This document shows positions 10,782 to 22,100 of a DNA stretch of 64,000 nt, piece after piece. The translations under genes were made by a program, and so were the position numbers. The stretch's first letter is position 1. Each line of letters starts with the position of its first letter. Origin of the DNA: Lactarius indigo (lineage: Eukaryota > Basidiomycota > Agaricomycetes > Russulales > Russulaceae); assembly GCA_025766275.1 (NCBI GenBank), contig JAFKAC010000076.1:186001-250000 (forward strand). The letters are read 5' to 3'. The notes under the pieces are model-generated. The model did not search any database. It was not told the DNA's origin and worked only from the letters and a program-made list of their open reading frames with translations.

Positions 10782-11447
10782 TGTGATGACTCACTGTCAC
10801 TTGACAGGGGGTCACGACGTAGGCAGAGACTGGGGGCTGAGAGGGTGTGGAGAAGAAATGCTTGATGACAGAAGAACACAGGGCTACAGCCTTTGGCTCA
10901 AAGAGTAATAGTGGCGTGTGAAGAGTGGGGCACTCGAAGGAGCTGAGAGGCAAAGGGGAGGATGTCACCAGTGGACAGTCTGAGGGACTGTCCATAGAAT
11001 TGCACCAGCTTATATACTACAGGGGGTGGTCTGTGCATAGGTTTAGGGCAGGCTTAGGGCCTGTCCATGGGTGCTGTGCAAAGGAACATTCTAGAGACAT
11101 CTAACAATAGAGTCCAATCAGAAGACATTTAAACATAGAACGACTGCACCGCAGTCGATGGTGCAATCTTGCGTCATGATGGTGTGATTTCACAGTCAAT
11201 GCAGGAATCCCTGAGGGGTGGTGACTTGGGTGATTATCTTCGTTGATTGATCAACAATCAACCGTTGATAAGTACACATGTACACAACATGTGGTTTGAG
11301 AGATGTGACTGATCACGTGATCGTTTGAGAGCAGAATTCAAACTCCGATTCGGAATTCCCCATTAGGAAGGTGATTACATAAGACCGGGCCGACGCGGAC
11401 TGGTCCTAGGCACCCTTGAGTCACGACCAGATTATAGGTTTGTGACA
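10782..11447 (-). mobile_element. Solo LTR of family G5 inserted in DR1 copy A
   Basis: DR1 copy C is uninterrupted at the matching point, which defines this 666-bp insertion. In the minus sense it runs from TGTCACAAACC to CATCACA (TG...CA). It is flanked by CCGGG (10777-10781) and CCAGG (11448-11452), a 5-bp duplication with one transition. A TATA-like GTATATAAGC occurs in the same sense, which supports an LTR and gives the orientation. No other copy was seen in the window. Confidence 0.75.
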
Positions 11448-11449
11448 CC

Positions 11450-11870
11450 AGGTGGGAATGGGGGGAACGGAAAGGGGGGCAATGAACATCTCCACCGTGA
11501 ACAACCAGACGGTGCATCAAGGCTGCTTGCGAAGGGTGGCATGTGGATAGAGGGGACAACAGAGGACAGAGAACCGAGCAACCATGCCTTGAACAGCTTG
11601 AAGAATGCTGACACGAGATGGGAGGGAGGGAACAACAAACACTCCCACCGGGGCAACCAGACAGCACGTTGAGGTTGCTCGTGAAGGGTAGCATGTGGAT
11701 AGAAGGGACGACAGAGTACAGAGAACCGAGCGACCACACCTTGAACGGCTTGAAGAACACCAACACAAGATGGGAGGGATGGAGCAATGAACACTCCCAC
11801 CAAGGCAACCAGACGGCACGTCGAAGTTGCTTGTGAGGGGTGGCGTGCAAGAATTGTGAGAAAAACATGA
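11450..11870 (-). repeat. Three degenerate ~145-bp tandem units of DR1 (copy A)
   Basis: Each unit contains the words CATGCCACCCTTC, TGCCGTCTGGTTGCC and TCTTCAAGCTGTTCAAGG in the minus sense. The same units occur at 18595-18960, 27185-27440 and 36565-36900. Confidence 0.75.
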
Positions 11871-11930
11871 GTAGCGAAGAGGAGGGGAAATGGTGCAGAA
11901 CAGGAGTGATAAAGAGGGACGTCGAAAGGC

Positions 11931-13893
11931 AGTATGGTGGCGATGAGAATGTGGTGACACCAAAAGTGTGGCTAAAGCAGCGCCCAAGCCCACTCTAGCC
12001 AACGGCTAATTGGCTAATTGTGCAACAACTATATAAGGGTTTCACATTGCCTTTGAGAAAAGCCATCATAACGCATGGTATGGCCTGAACCAAGCAAACA
12101 TCCAGGAAATCCACTGGTGGTCCATGTGGACCCCCCCGACAGCTCACCCTCATGAGTTCATCCGGTAGGTGCCCAACTCCACCCAGTCTGAAGATGAGGA
12201 AGCCCAAGAGGTCTGAAGACATTGACCTCAGTGCAGAAATTTGCCATCTTGAGGCAGACATTGCAGAACATCCATTTCCTGAGTCGCAACGACCCTGACA
12301 AGCACCTGCCATAACCCATTACCATGGGGCTCCGCGAGAAGCTCCTAAAAAGAAGAAGCACCGTCAGAACCGGAAGAAGAGGCCTGAGACTCCTGGCTCG
12401 CTGACGAAGCCTGAGGTCATTGACCTCCCCGAGGAAGACGGAACATGAGCATGACATCACGCTGGATCACACATTCACACTGCACGGTAAGTCATGTGAA
12501 TTTGACACTTGCTCGTACACCCTATCTCATAGACTATGCTAGGCCTGACTGCGTCTTTTTCTAATTGACTTTAATCCAATGTCTCTGCCTGATTGTTCTG
12601 TCTTGTTCTCTGCCTCCTTGTCCTCCTTGTCCTGTATCACCCGCCATTTCTCAACCTGAACATCTTTGCATGCCACAATGCCCTTGCCTCGAGGTCCTCC
12701 TCGAGCCTGCCTTTCATCGTGTCACTCATCCTAGCGTCAATCACCATGAAGTCTTTTATCCCTTCAACCATCCCTGTTTCACTTCACCAACCTTTGTCTC
12801 CCCAAATCACATTGTCGGCTCTCCCTAGCCACCTTCAAGACGCCGTTGGAGCTTGACGGTGCCCTGTAGTTGGACTTGGAGAGGATTCATATTGTCGTGC
12901 GTCATCGTGTTTCGGTTTCTATTGTTCTCGTATGGCCTCTTTTCATCGCATCCTTTTACTTAGATGTCTGATATCCCCTTCCTCATGTCCGCCCATATCC
13001 CTTTTACACTATTCATCGCTCCTCATGCATCATATATACTATCTCTATCCCTCCTTACTCTCTTACCTTTCCTACTTGTTGAACTAAGTTTTGGATTGTG
13101 TCACATACTCTTTTCTCAATTCCATTTGTGTGCGCCTTGGTACAGAATTGTATGTAAATTTCAGCTATGCGTGTCCTATGTGACCTTCAAATATAGTTTC
13201 TCTCCCCCTCCATCTAGAACCTCCCCGCTCCTGGGTGGGTGCGGCTTGGCGTTACATCAAGTGGTGTGGCACCTTTGCATGCTGGAACGTTTTGGAAGAC
13301 TGGGAGTAGGCTTGGTGTGTTTTGCAAGTTCCACATCTTGGTTAGTTGATTTTGTGGTAATTGGATGAGGGACGGGCAAGAAATTCGAGGTGTCCAAGCT
13401 GGAATGAATTGTATATTTGTATTGCATAACTCAACCCTGTTTCATGTGTCGGCAGTATCGATCTAGATAAGTGTCAACAATAATAGCATTAGAGCAGGGT
13501 TCAACTCTACATTTTGGCACCATCGGGTTAATTATAATGCAAATATGTTCCTGTATGCACAATAGGCGGTGACAGTGACGAATGACACAGCCATTGTTCA
13601 CTGGATCTACAGTATGGTAAGTTCTGTCTATAATGGCAATTGTGAATTACGTGACAGGTGATTTAGATTTAATTTCTGCCCAATGGCACCCAGAGCAATG
13701 CATTGGTGCGCTCACTCCCATATGACCAGACTGGGCTGAAAAACGTTGGCAATAGGAAACCTGATGGTAAATTACTCTGTTGGTGCACCATATGCCATTG
13801 TCTGGTCACACAGATAAATTGAACATTTCTACTGACTGGTCATGGTACTGTCATCCCTAGGACTCCCTATCCTACTTGAATTTGCAAGCTTCC
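11931..13893. other. Long gene-poor interval
   Basis: A TATA-like CTATATAAGG at about 12028 precedes a broken, lysine/glutamate-rich open stretch (12190-12450) with several stops. This may be a decayed gene, but I do not recognise it. The rest, to 13893, is pyrimidine-rich on the plus strand and shows no supportable gene. Confidence 0.4.
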
Positions 13894-15035
13894 ATGGATC
13901 CCTCAAGTAGCGATGATGAATGTGTTTCAGTTCAGCTCAGCGGCAGTGACATGGCCCTGAGGGCTATGAAGGTCATCTCTTCTCGTCTATCTGCACATTA
14001 ATACTTATTTCATTTGCACATCGACCAGACCATCCTCCGACAGAGGTTTCCAATGAGGCGTTATCACTTGGAGTCCAATGGCTGACTATCAAATGTGGTA
14101 AAAGCAATGGAGTGAGTTACATGGACATGTGCTTTATCTTAGATGTGCTAAATGTGGCTCATCATTAGCCAGTCTGTCGAAAATGCTGCTACTTGCACGA
14201 CAGCTCCAGTATTGGCAGCAAGGTTCTTTCTTTTCTTTTTCATTGTAGTGTTGGTTTTCTGACACATTCCATCGATTTCCTCCTGATAGTGGCACCGCAG
14301 ATATGATTACTCAGTCGATTGCAGCTTCTCTCCAGCCACACACGTCGTCTCCATCAATGCCCCTCATCGCCTGTGCGATGAGCAGTCTAGCTGCAAGCAA
14401 TCTTGGTAGCGAGGACCTCAGTCGGATTTTGAGCACTCAGCTTGACTCACTGGCCGTCTCACCTCAAACGAAGCAGAGCATAGTCCCAGCCCTTCTTGGC
14501 ATCGCAAAGCTTGCCAAAGTGCAGTCGCAGAGGTCAGTTGATGCTGCTTCCCTCTGCATAATTCTCAGGGCGTTGATTATTTAAATTTGCCAGCCTGCCT
14601 ATGCCAATATCACTATCACCGCCTACTGCACCTGAGCCTGAACCTGTGGGAACCACTGCTGAGTCTTCCTCTATCACCCTTCCATATCAGATGTGTCAAC
14701 AATCATTTTCTTCCAGCTCAGGCAGTGGTTACACAGTCTGGTACTCTGGCAAGTCTAATTCAAGCCTTTTATTTCCACCTACCATCCCTCAAGCCAAGAC
14801 TGGACATCTCTATATTCATTTTGATATGTCAAGGAACGTCTCTCAATACTGGATGCTTGGCATAGGTAGTGGTAGTCAATGGCAGTGTGTCTCACCAGGA
14901 GCAGAGTATCCTCTCAACCACGATCGAGTTCTCGGTATTCATAGCAATGGAGAGCCAAGTTGGATTACTTGGGCATCGACTGCCACCACAAAAATAAGGA
15001 AAGAGAAGGAGATGCAAGAGAAGTTGGTGGGGTAG
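13894..15035 (+). other. Possible multi-exon gene of unknown function
   Basis: Three protein-like open blocks lie in the same direction. 13894-14001 is a 35-codon acidic Ser-rich block. 14303-14584 is a helical block with Ser/Leu repeats. 14601-15035 is 144 codons with a Pro/Glu/Ser-rich lead, an aromatic core and the ending SWITWAST followed by a basic tail. The last block has the composition of a folded domain (YTVWYSGKS, GHLYIHFD). I cannot name a family, and the exon joins are not established. It could be one spliced gene or remnants of an accessory gene of a nearby DNA transposon. Confidence 0.3.
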
Positions 15036-15308
15036 TGGATCATAAACAGATTGGCCGAAGTAGGTTCCTGTACAAGTAAACTCGCAATGTGAGCCCACCC
15101 TCCCCAGGCAAGTTTATCTTTTAACACAATTTGATGGTTGAGTCAATATTGCAACAGCAAGTCCTTTGGGCCCATTTGTTCTCAACACTTCAGAACTCAC
15201 ATCTGACATAGCGGTTAGGTGCACTTTGCTGACACACATTTTGCTGACCCACATTTTTTGGCTAACACACATCTGGCTGCTGCTCCTTTTCATTTGCTTG
15301 CGTGACCT

Positions 15309-16010
15309 TTGATGGCAAACCTGTCTGTGGTTTTCAAATTTTGTAGGCTACTATCATGCATCTCTCACTTTCTCTCCTCAGAACACACTCCACCATACTC
15401 TTCCCTTGGCGGTCTCATGAACGCTGCTGTCAATAGATCATATGGTTCGCCTCTCTCTCTCTCTCTCAGCCACTATGATGCGTCTGTTAACTCTTTGCCA
15501 TTCTAGTGCGTCTGACTCACATTTTGCTGACACCCATTTTTCTTTGCGTTCCTTTCCGTTTGCTTGCAATGGCAAATCAGTCTGCTATTCTCAAATATGC
15601 TCTACCGCGCTCTCATGAGCATTCCTGTCGAAAAGATAGTACAGTGCATCACTCTCTTTCTCTCCTCGGCTTTTGTCAGCTAGAGCGTATACATTATATG
15701 GCGTGTCTCTCATCACACGCTCTCCTCGCTGTTTGTCACTTACTTCTCTCTCCTCCTAACATGATGGCAAACCGGTCCATTGCTTTCAAGTACGCTCCAG
15801 TGCACTCTCCTTTTGGCACTGTCATGAACACTCCTGTCGAATACATAGTACGGTGCATCTCTCATCTCTTTTCTCTGCGCCGTTTGTTGGCTACTATAGT
15901 GCCTCTCTCACCTCTCGCTCTCTTCACTCTTGCCATTCTGCGATGGCAAAACAGTCCGCTATTTTTCAAATACGCTGCACCTTCACACTCTCATGAACAG
16001 AACTACCAAC
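15309..16010 (+). repeat. Degenerate tandem repeat, four units of ~180-256 bp
   Basis: Units begin near 15311, 15567, 15763 and 15942. Each starts with ATGGCAAA, followed by CNGTC, then TTCAAAT or TTCAAGTA. At least three contain CATGAAC or CATGAGC with CTGTC. It includes a CT microsatellite at about 15450-15467. Short open frames here are by-products of the repeat. Confidence 0.55.
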
Positions 16011-16084
16011 AGACACATCAGATTCTTCCCAGACTTTCACTCCCAAGGCCGAAACCTTAGAAGAAGTGAACAATGATTGATCTC

Positions 16085-16780
16085 ATCAGGAAAAACCTCC
16101 CGCACTAGCGAGGGATAAACCAGTACGGAGTCAGTAGTAAGTCTGGTGGGCTCTTCCCCCTCTTTTCTTTTCCTCCCATCTCAGCTCACATAGGTATACG
16201 CATTCACAGATGAACCTACATACTTCCATTCCCATCCCCGTCCCCATCCCCATCCCCATCCCCTACCCTCTTCTCTGCCACTGTCACCGCTTGCTGGGTA
16301 TTGGTATCACATGCACCACGTGCCTATTGGATGTGCGTCAAGCCCAGGCCAGAGCTTAGTTCTGCCCTTAACCAGGGCTTGGCTCTTATCCTGAGCAAGC
16401 CAGTCCCAAGGTAAGTCTTATCTGAGCTCTTTTTGCCACATTGTCCCATTCACCGTCAGAGAGCTGTCTAGGCACTCATGTAATATTAAGCAACTCAAGG
16501 GGTGTGTGTATAGGCCTATACAGAATGGCTGCGCTCCTTCAACAGCTATGTTATGTATGGCCATCTCTGTCATATGAATAGTGTGTGGCTGTCTTAGTTG
16601 CTTTATGCTCTTATTTTTAGATTTCGGACTAAAGCACTACCCATATTTGTGCGTGGCTAGCCATTTAGTGTAGACCTAATAAAGTCTGGTAATTGGCCTA
16701 ATAAAGTTAGTTACTAAAATGTGATAATTGTGTGCCTTTAGCAGAATGATCACCCACTAGCACGGGAGGTTTTCCCTGAT
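16085..16780. repeat. Segment bounded by ~28-bp inverted repeats
   Basis: The left repeat (16085-16112: ATCAGGAAAAACCTCCCGC then ACTAGCG) matches the reverse complement of the right repeat (16751-16780) with a few mismatches. The interior holds a CCCCAT tandem run (about 16227-16264) and no gene. A small non-autonomous DNA transposon is possible, but I see no clean target duplication. The right repeat also falls inside an open reading stretch, so coincidence of duplicated coding DNA is an alternative. Confidence 0.35.
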
Positions 16781-16981
16781 GGCCTCATGTACGAGGCATT
16801 ATGTCATCTTGTTAATCTCGCACAAGGTGGGGTAGATGCTCACGCTCCTGGCGTTCAATACAACAGAGCAGTGCAAGATATTCATGGTGTGGATGCTCAG
16901 AGATTGGCCCACAACTGCGCATCTGGCTGCTTCAATTACTCCCTCGGTAGAGCGCAAGAAAAGTTGTCAACAAAATCTTGA
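16743..16981 (+). other. Possible exon of unknown function
   Basis: The frame is open from a TTTAGCAG acceptor-like site to a TGA at 16981. It encodes about 78 residues with an Ala/His/Gln-rich, helix-like composition (HLVNLAQGGVDAHAPG). The nearest in-frame Met is at 16787. No family is recognised. It may be the end of a longer spliced gene or a remnant. Confidence 0.25.
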
Positions 16982-17122
16982 ACAAAATTGACTCCTAGTA
17001 GATAGATCTGATGGTCGCTTGAAGATGCATGTATATTCGACATGTGTAAGCAAGCACATAAAGTATATTTTCACTAGCAAGATTTCTTTTGTTTTTACAT
17101 ACGGCCATAATCCCATACAGTC

Positions 17123-17728
17123 ATGAACTCCCCAGATAGTTATGGCGATCTGGAGCTGGACCCTGTGGTGTTCAATGAACTTGCTGTCATTGAGGCTACA
17201 ATCTTATCTACTTCATCTACATCCACCCCCACCCAGACTGCAACTACACCCGGCCAAAGATTGCCCTCCAAAAAAGAAGTACCACTCACCGACCCAGACT
17301 TAGACTCAGATTCCAATGGAATGTTTGACCCCACATTTGATAATCTGGACATACAGGATCTGGTGAAGATGGACACTGCAATAGCAGATGATTACCTGAA
17401 GGTCTCACAATCACACCCCTCCGAGTCACACCTAAATGATGACAAATCACCGACACTTTCTTTGTCTCAAGAAACGAAACAGAAGGCAAATAAAAGGAAA
17501 TTTGATGAGGAAAGGGGAGGGGGTGAATGCTGGAGCAAGAGGCTAGCCTTGAAAAGACAATGTGGCCGGGGTCAGGCTCACCTGACTGGGACCTCTATGC
17601 GCTCCACTAGGCACTCCTGCAAGCTGCCCCCAGATGGAGTGTGGAAGATTAATGCCGTTACGGACAAGGACACTTGCGGTGGAACTGACTCCGATTCTAG
17701 TGATCCAATTGATTTTCTTCGGTTGTGA
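17123..17728 (+). CDS. Hypothetical acidic protein, 201 aa
   Basis: Uninterrupted ATG-to-stop ORF. The N-terminus has two short acidic/hydrophobic segments of similar shape (LDPVVFNELAVIEATIL and LDIQDLVKMDTAIAD) separated by a Ser/Thr/Pro-rich linker. A basic segment near residue 123 (KQKANKRKF) could be a nuclear localisation signal, and the C-terminus is acidic (DSDSSDP). The N-terminal pattern is faintly like the start of fungal FANCM/Mph1-type helicases, but no helicase motif follows, so I do not assign it. It could be a complete small protein or the first exon of a decayed gene. Confidence 0.4.
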   Translation: MNSPDSYGDLELDPVVFNELAVIEATILSTSSTSTPTQTATTPGQRLPSKKEVPLTDPDLDSDSNGMFDPTFDNLDIQDLVKMDTAIADDYLKVSQSHPSESHLNDDKSPTLSLSQETKQKANKRKFDEERGGGECWSKRLALKRQCGRGQAHLTGTSMRSTRHSCKLPPDGVWKINAVTDKDTCGGTDSDSSDPIDFLRL

Positions 17729-18499
17729 TTACGGTAGCCCATACATGTACCATTCGTTTTTTCTCTTCGCTTTCTGTAAATTACTAGTGATTGGGTTTAC
17801 ATGTACTGCCTGCACCCATACATGAGAAAACTCCCTTAACGCCCCTTGAGCCATTGAATGTGCTCAAGAGTGTGTGCATGAATAATTGTGGGCAGAGGAT
17901 GGACAAGAGGGGGCCAAGGGATTAGAGGAACCACAGCTAGGATCCGAGCTGAAGTTGAAATGTGAGAGCAAGATCAAGAGACGCAAGTATGGAGATTTCC
18001 CAGACCACAGGAATAAGGTGAAACTGGTACCCATATGAAGCGATCATTACGAGTACAAGTTTAGTCTCAAGTCTTCGGTCCTCTTCTACTCCCCTTTGCC
18101 TCGGCTGGGGTGATACAGTCATTGGACGTGGTCGTACACCGAGTGCATGCACCTATGAGGTAACCCACATGCTGGGCAATGGTGTTGTCGAGGTATGTGT
18201 AGGAACAGTAGCGAGTGAACGTGAACGCACCAATATTCTCCCAAAAACCATCCTGACTGGTTGGCCCTAAAATGGTTAACGGCTGAGTCGTCAAGCAAGA
18301 ACATGTGACCGCTCGCAGTTTTTGCGAATCCCGAGATGGTTAAAGCTGCTTGATGAACCAAGGGGTTACTGTAAATGTGATGCAAAATGAGGGTCAATGT
18401 GAGAGCAAAGTGAGTGCTACTGTAGTGAGCGCTGGGTGCTTGAGCAACTGTAATCCAATGGCCCTAAGTTAATCTAGCCCAGCCCGGTTGGATCTGACT
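17729..18499. other. Gene-poor interval
   Basis: Two overlapping minus-strand open frames at 18067-18397 have a protein-like look, but there is no recognisable domain and no clear way to choose between the frames. Nothing else is supportable. Confidence 0.35.
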
Positions 18500-20525
18500 G
18501 GCCCAACACATGGAACTGCAAAGGTCCCTCTTTACCACTCTCATCAATGTTTCTCCTCTTTCCCTGTGCTGCTCATGATTTCTCTCTCTCTCCTTGCACG
18601 CCACCCTTCACGAGTAACCTCGATGTGCAGTCTGGTTGCCTTGGTGGGAGTGTTCGTTGCTCCCTCCCTCCCATCTCGTGTTGGTGTTCTTCGAACTGTT
18701 CAAGGCGCAATCAGTCAATTCTTTGTCGTCCCTCCATCTGCACGCCACCCTTCATGATCAACCTCAACACACAGTCTGGTTGCCTCGGTGGGAGTGTTCA
18801 TTGCTCCCTCCCTCCTGTCTCATGTCAGCATTCTTCAAACTTTTCAATGTGCAATCAGTCGATTCTTTGTTGTCCCTCCATCCGCATGCCACCCTTCGCA
18901 AGCAACCTTGATGTGCCGTCTGGTTGTTGGTGGTGGATGTATTTGTTGCCCCTTGTTCCCACCTGGCATCCGCAACACTCAAGTTTTTCAAGTCTTTTAT
19001 TGATGCACCATCTGATTGACGTGGTGAGAGTTCCTTCCTGCCTAGGTGACACTCATTATTCATCTGTTCTCTGTCATGGGCTTAGAAATTTGATTGCACC
19101 TCCTGCAATGAAATACGGCCTTCTCAGTGCTCTCTGGGCACTGCAACGGGGCACAAGTCCTGGGTGCATTGCTACCCACCTCCAGAAAGCACTGTCTTGG
19201 GGCGGTGGGAGGTAAAATTCCTACCCTGTCCAGGGGAGCGGTCCCTGATGGGGGGTCCAGGTGTGAATATTGCTGAAGTTGTGCAGGGGAAGGGAGGTCA
19301 GTCTAGTGTCCAGTCTAGTGACCAGCCTGGGCTTGTTGCTGATTCCGAGTAGCGTTGGTTGCAGTGCACTGTTGGCCTGCCTGACTGACGAGGAGCAGCT
19401 GCACTCACCTGAAGATGAAGTCACTTTGTCGGTGGATTCGGGCAAGGTGCACCGCACCGCACCGCACTGCACGTCATTTACCACCGCTTTGAAGAAGAAG
19501 ACTTATGCGTCCCGTACCTCACGCCCGCCAAGCACCATTGCTAGACCCAAAGCCCCCAGCGGAGATGTGCCCCTGCTACGTGGGCCTCTTGTTCAGCCAG
19601 GGAAGGCCCTGTGAAGCCTGTAGCTGGGTTAGAACGCATTGGTCCCTCGACTGCCCGCAAGGGCAACCCTCATGTGGCCTCCATTGTTTGCCTAGTGCCA
19701 GCGGGAGACCCAAATCCTCCTGCAGCTGGTGGAGCGGTCCATACAAGCAGGCAGGTAAGGGGAGTGCCAACAGGGTGTCAAGTAGGGGCAGTGGGCCTAC
19801 GGTCCTGCTTAAGCTCTTTGATTCAGGTGACGGTTTCTTGACTGTCGGGACGAAGGCATGTTTGAGGGGACGGCTGACTTTTGGTGGCGTTGCCTCAAAT
19901 GTCATGGCAAACTTGCAAGCATGCTTCCACATTGAGGAATTCCGACCCAAGGGGGAGGGATAATTGACATCTGTCAGGCTTACCTTCTCTCTTGTTGGAA
20001 TGTCCCACACTGTGTGATGCGTAATTCCGACTTGGTTGCTGGTCTTGTGAAACCGGCTTGGAGCAGGGTGATTTTTACGCCAGTCATGTCCCTGCTTGGT
20101 GTTGCACTCGCTCCTGTCGGTGCGGACATGGGTTCAACTTCGGGGCATTTTTCATGAGCGACCTTGATGCATCGTCTGGTTGATGCTCTGATTTTCTGCC
20201 CACTTTAGAGGTTCCGCAGCAGCGAGCCATGTTGGGGAGCCCTTGGCACAGGTGAGTGTGTTGGTTGGTCGATGTCATCATGGCTGGTTCTACTGCCTTT
20301 GGTAGGTAACTGTGAACACTCACCTTCTCTGACTGGGGTCAATCTCGGGTTTGTCACTACTGTGAGGTGTCAGGAAGACTGGGCAAGAGGAAAACACAGC
20401 AGGGCAGGGCAGGGGTTGTAAGCCATCATTCATCTCGGGTCTACTACTGTGAGTGAGCAGTTCACGAATGTGTTGAATATTTTTCTCTAACATTCCTATT
20501 TCTAATGAGGGCATCACCAGGAACC
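18500..20525 (+). repeat. Dispersed repeat DR1, copy B
   Basis: Same structure as copies C and D: about 145-bp tandem units (18597-18960), then the long shared block (about 19000-20000), then the shared tail ending CATCACCAGGAACC near 20524. Its frames are broken relative to the other copies, which argues against coding function. It has no LTR insertion and so gives an uninterrupted reference for the other copies. Confidence 0.8.
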
Positions 20526-22100
20526 GAAGTCACATAAACAAGTGAATCTGTGACATGCATGGCTTGATGAGGCTCTCACTACCTACTTGCACCTTTGGAT
20601 TATTTTCAACAGTACATCTTCTGTATGAGCAGAGTTTCTCGTCAGCTTTTGAGTGACGAAGGATTTGCCTCCAATAGCACTTTTTTTCGCACTGTTTATG
20701 GTTTATATGATCTCCTATGTGCTGTCCACACGTGTACCCCAAATGAGTGCACCTAGTGTTAATGCACGCTGACGGTCTGTCGTACACCTTTCTATCACAT
20801 TAAGCTCACACAGTTTTCCAGCTTGATGATGCTGTTATTTAAGTTTACAGTTGATGATCTTCTGTACATATTTTATGAACTCATGTCAATGTCGGGATGT
20901 CTGGCCGACCATTCCTTCGACCATGCTGTCGCTGTTAAAATACTGCCCCACACCCATGGTTCTGCGACTTAAGGTCCAGGTCCACTGAAAGGTATCAATG
21001 CACTTGTCGGTAGTGATATGCCCTGAGAAGCTAGATTGTGCAGTAAGTCTGCTTCTCATCCCTTGTTGAAATTATACCACCGTTGACTTTGACGCATACA
21101 CCGACCCTAACAGGTAGCTCAGTCAGGACTATAGTGGGGCTACCTCCACAACTTATCCCTACCACTCAGGGCGAGATACCCTATCTGCCTACACTCACCA
21201 TGCTGCCATCATGTGATGATTAACCTATGCTTCATGCCCCACTTCTGAACAACTCTGGACAGCTGACCCATGGTTTCACATTCACATGTGTGCTACGGCT
21301 GCTTCCTCTCCTCTCATCTGATATTCTGGTGGACCTTTTCATACCATATTGGTGTCCGACACCTAACAACATCTTTCTGTGCATTTGGAAGGTGTCATAG
21401 ACTTTTCTAGTCTTTTCACCATGCACCTCTCTGCCTTCATACTCTGATTTATTTAGTTTTGACTGCTTGTTATGGTCTCTTGATTCTTCAGTTTCCGTGG
21501 CATTGGGTTGCCTATTCTCATCTAGGTGTCCCCCTCTTCGCACCCTGTCAAACCCTTATGATAGAACATGGTCGTACCCTGACCCCCATTGTACTGGAGT
21601 ATTCCCCAAACCCTGCAGCATTCCTGTGGTGGATGATACTGGCCAAGTTCGATGTGAGTAAAGGGGTCCAGTCCTTGATGTAAGTAAAGTGTGATTTGGT
21701 GATCATATTTGTGTCACTGACTCCAGACTCACAGGTTGGTTCCTATCAATTAAAGGGCATCGTATGAACCCATACTTATGAGTGTAGTGATTCCAGTGTC
21801 AACGATGGCCGATCTAGAACAGTATTTCAACCGTCTCTGGTTTCCATAAGTAGGTAACAATGGTGATGCGCTGTCGTGATAGATGCCTTAATGAGTATGA
21901 CAATGATCGCTGACCTCTGACCTTGAACAATGGTTGTCGTGTCTGACTCGTGTGAGAATTGAGTTAATGAATTCCATAGTTTGGCGGTCGCGATTAAACT
22001 CACAAATGTAAACCTACCCCATAAATTAACCATTGTTCTCAGTGTTTCGAATTTGCTTCATGCACTCCAAACTTTCCCCTAACTTCTATGGCCCAAGCCT
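20526..22100. other. Gene-poor interval
   Basis: No recognisable gene or repeat. A minus-strand Cys-rich open frame at 20530-20787 and shorter frames show no domain. The left end of the CACTA-like transposon to the right may lie here, but I found no convincing CACTA terminus. Confidence 0.35.

Larger units (their letters stand above)
9640..11930 (-). repeat. Dispersed repeat DR1, copy A, interrupted by a solo LTR
   Basis: DR1 is a roughly 1.8-2 kb non-coding repeat with four copies in this window (A here; B 18500-20525; C 27130-29200; D 36500-38345). In its sense direction it begins with about 145-bp tandem units and continues into a long block shared by all copies. Copy A is in the minus orientation. 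It is most similar to copy C, sharing variants in the last tandem unit that B and D lack. A and C therefore belong to the two sides of the inverted duplication. The solo LTR at 10782-11447 splits it. Confidence 0.8.

Noticed and set aside
20530..20787. Minus-strand Cys-rich 85-codon ORF as a small secreted protein
   Set aside because: No signal peptide and no regular Cys spacing. Likely chance in a gene-poor interval.
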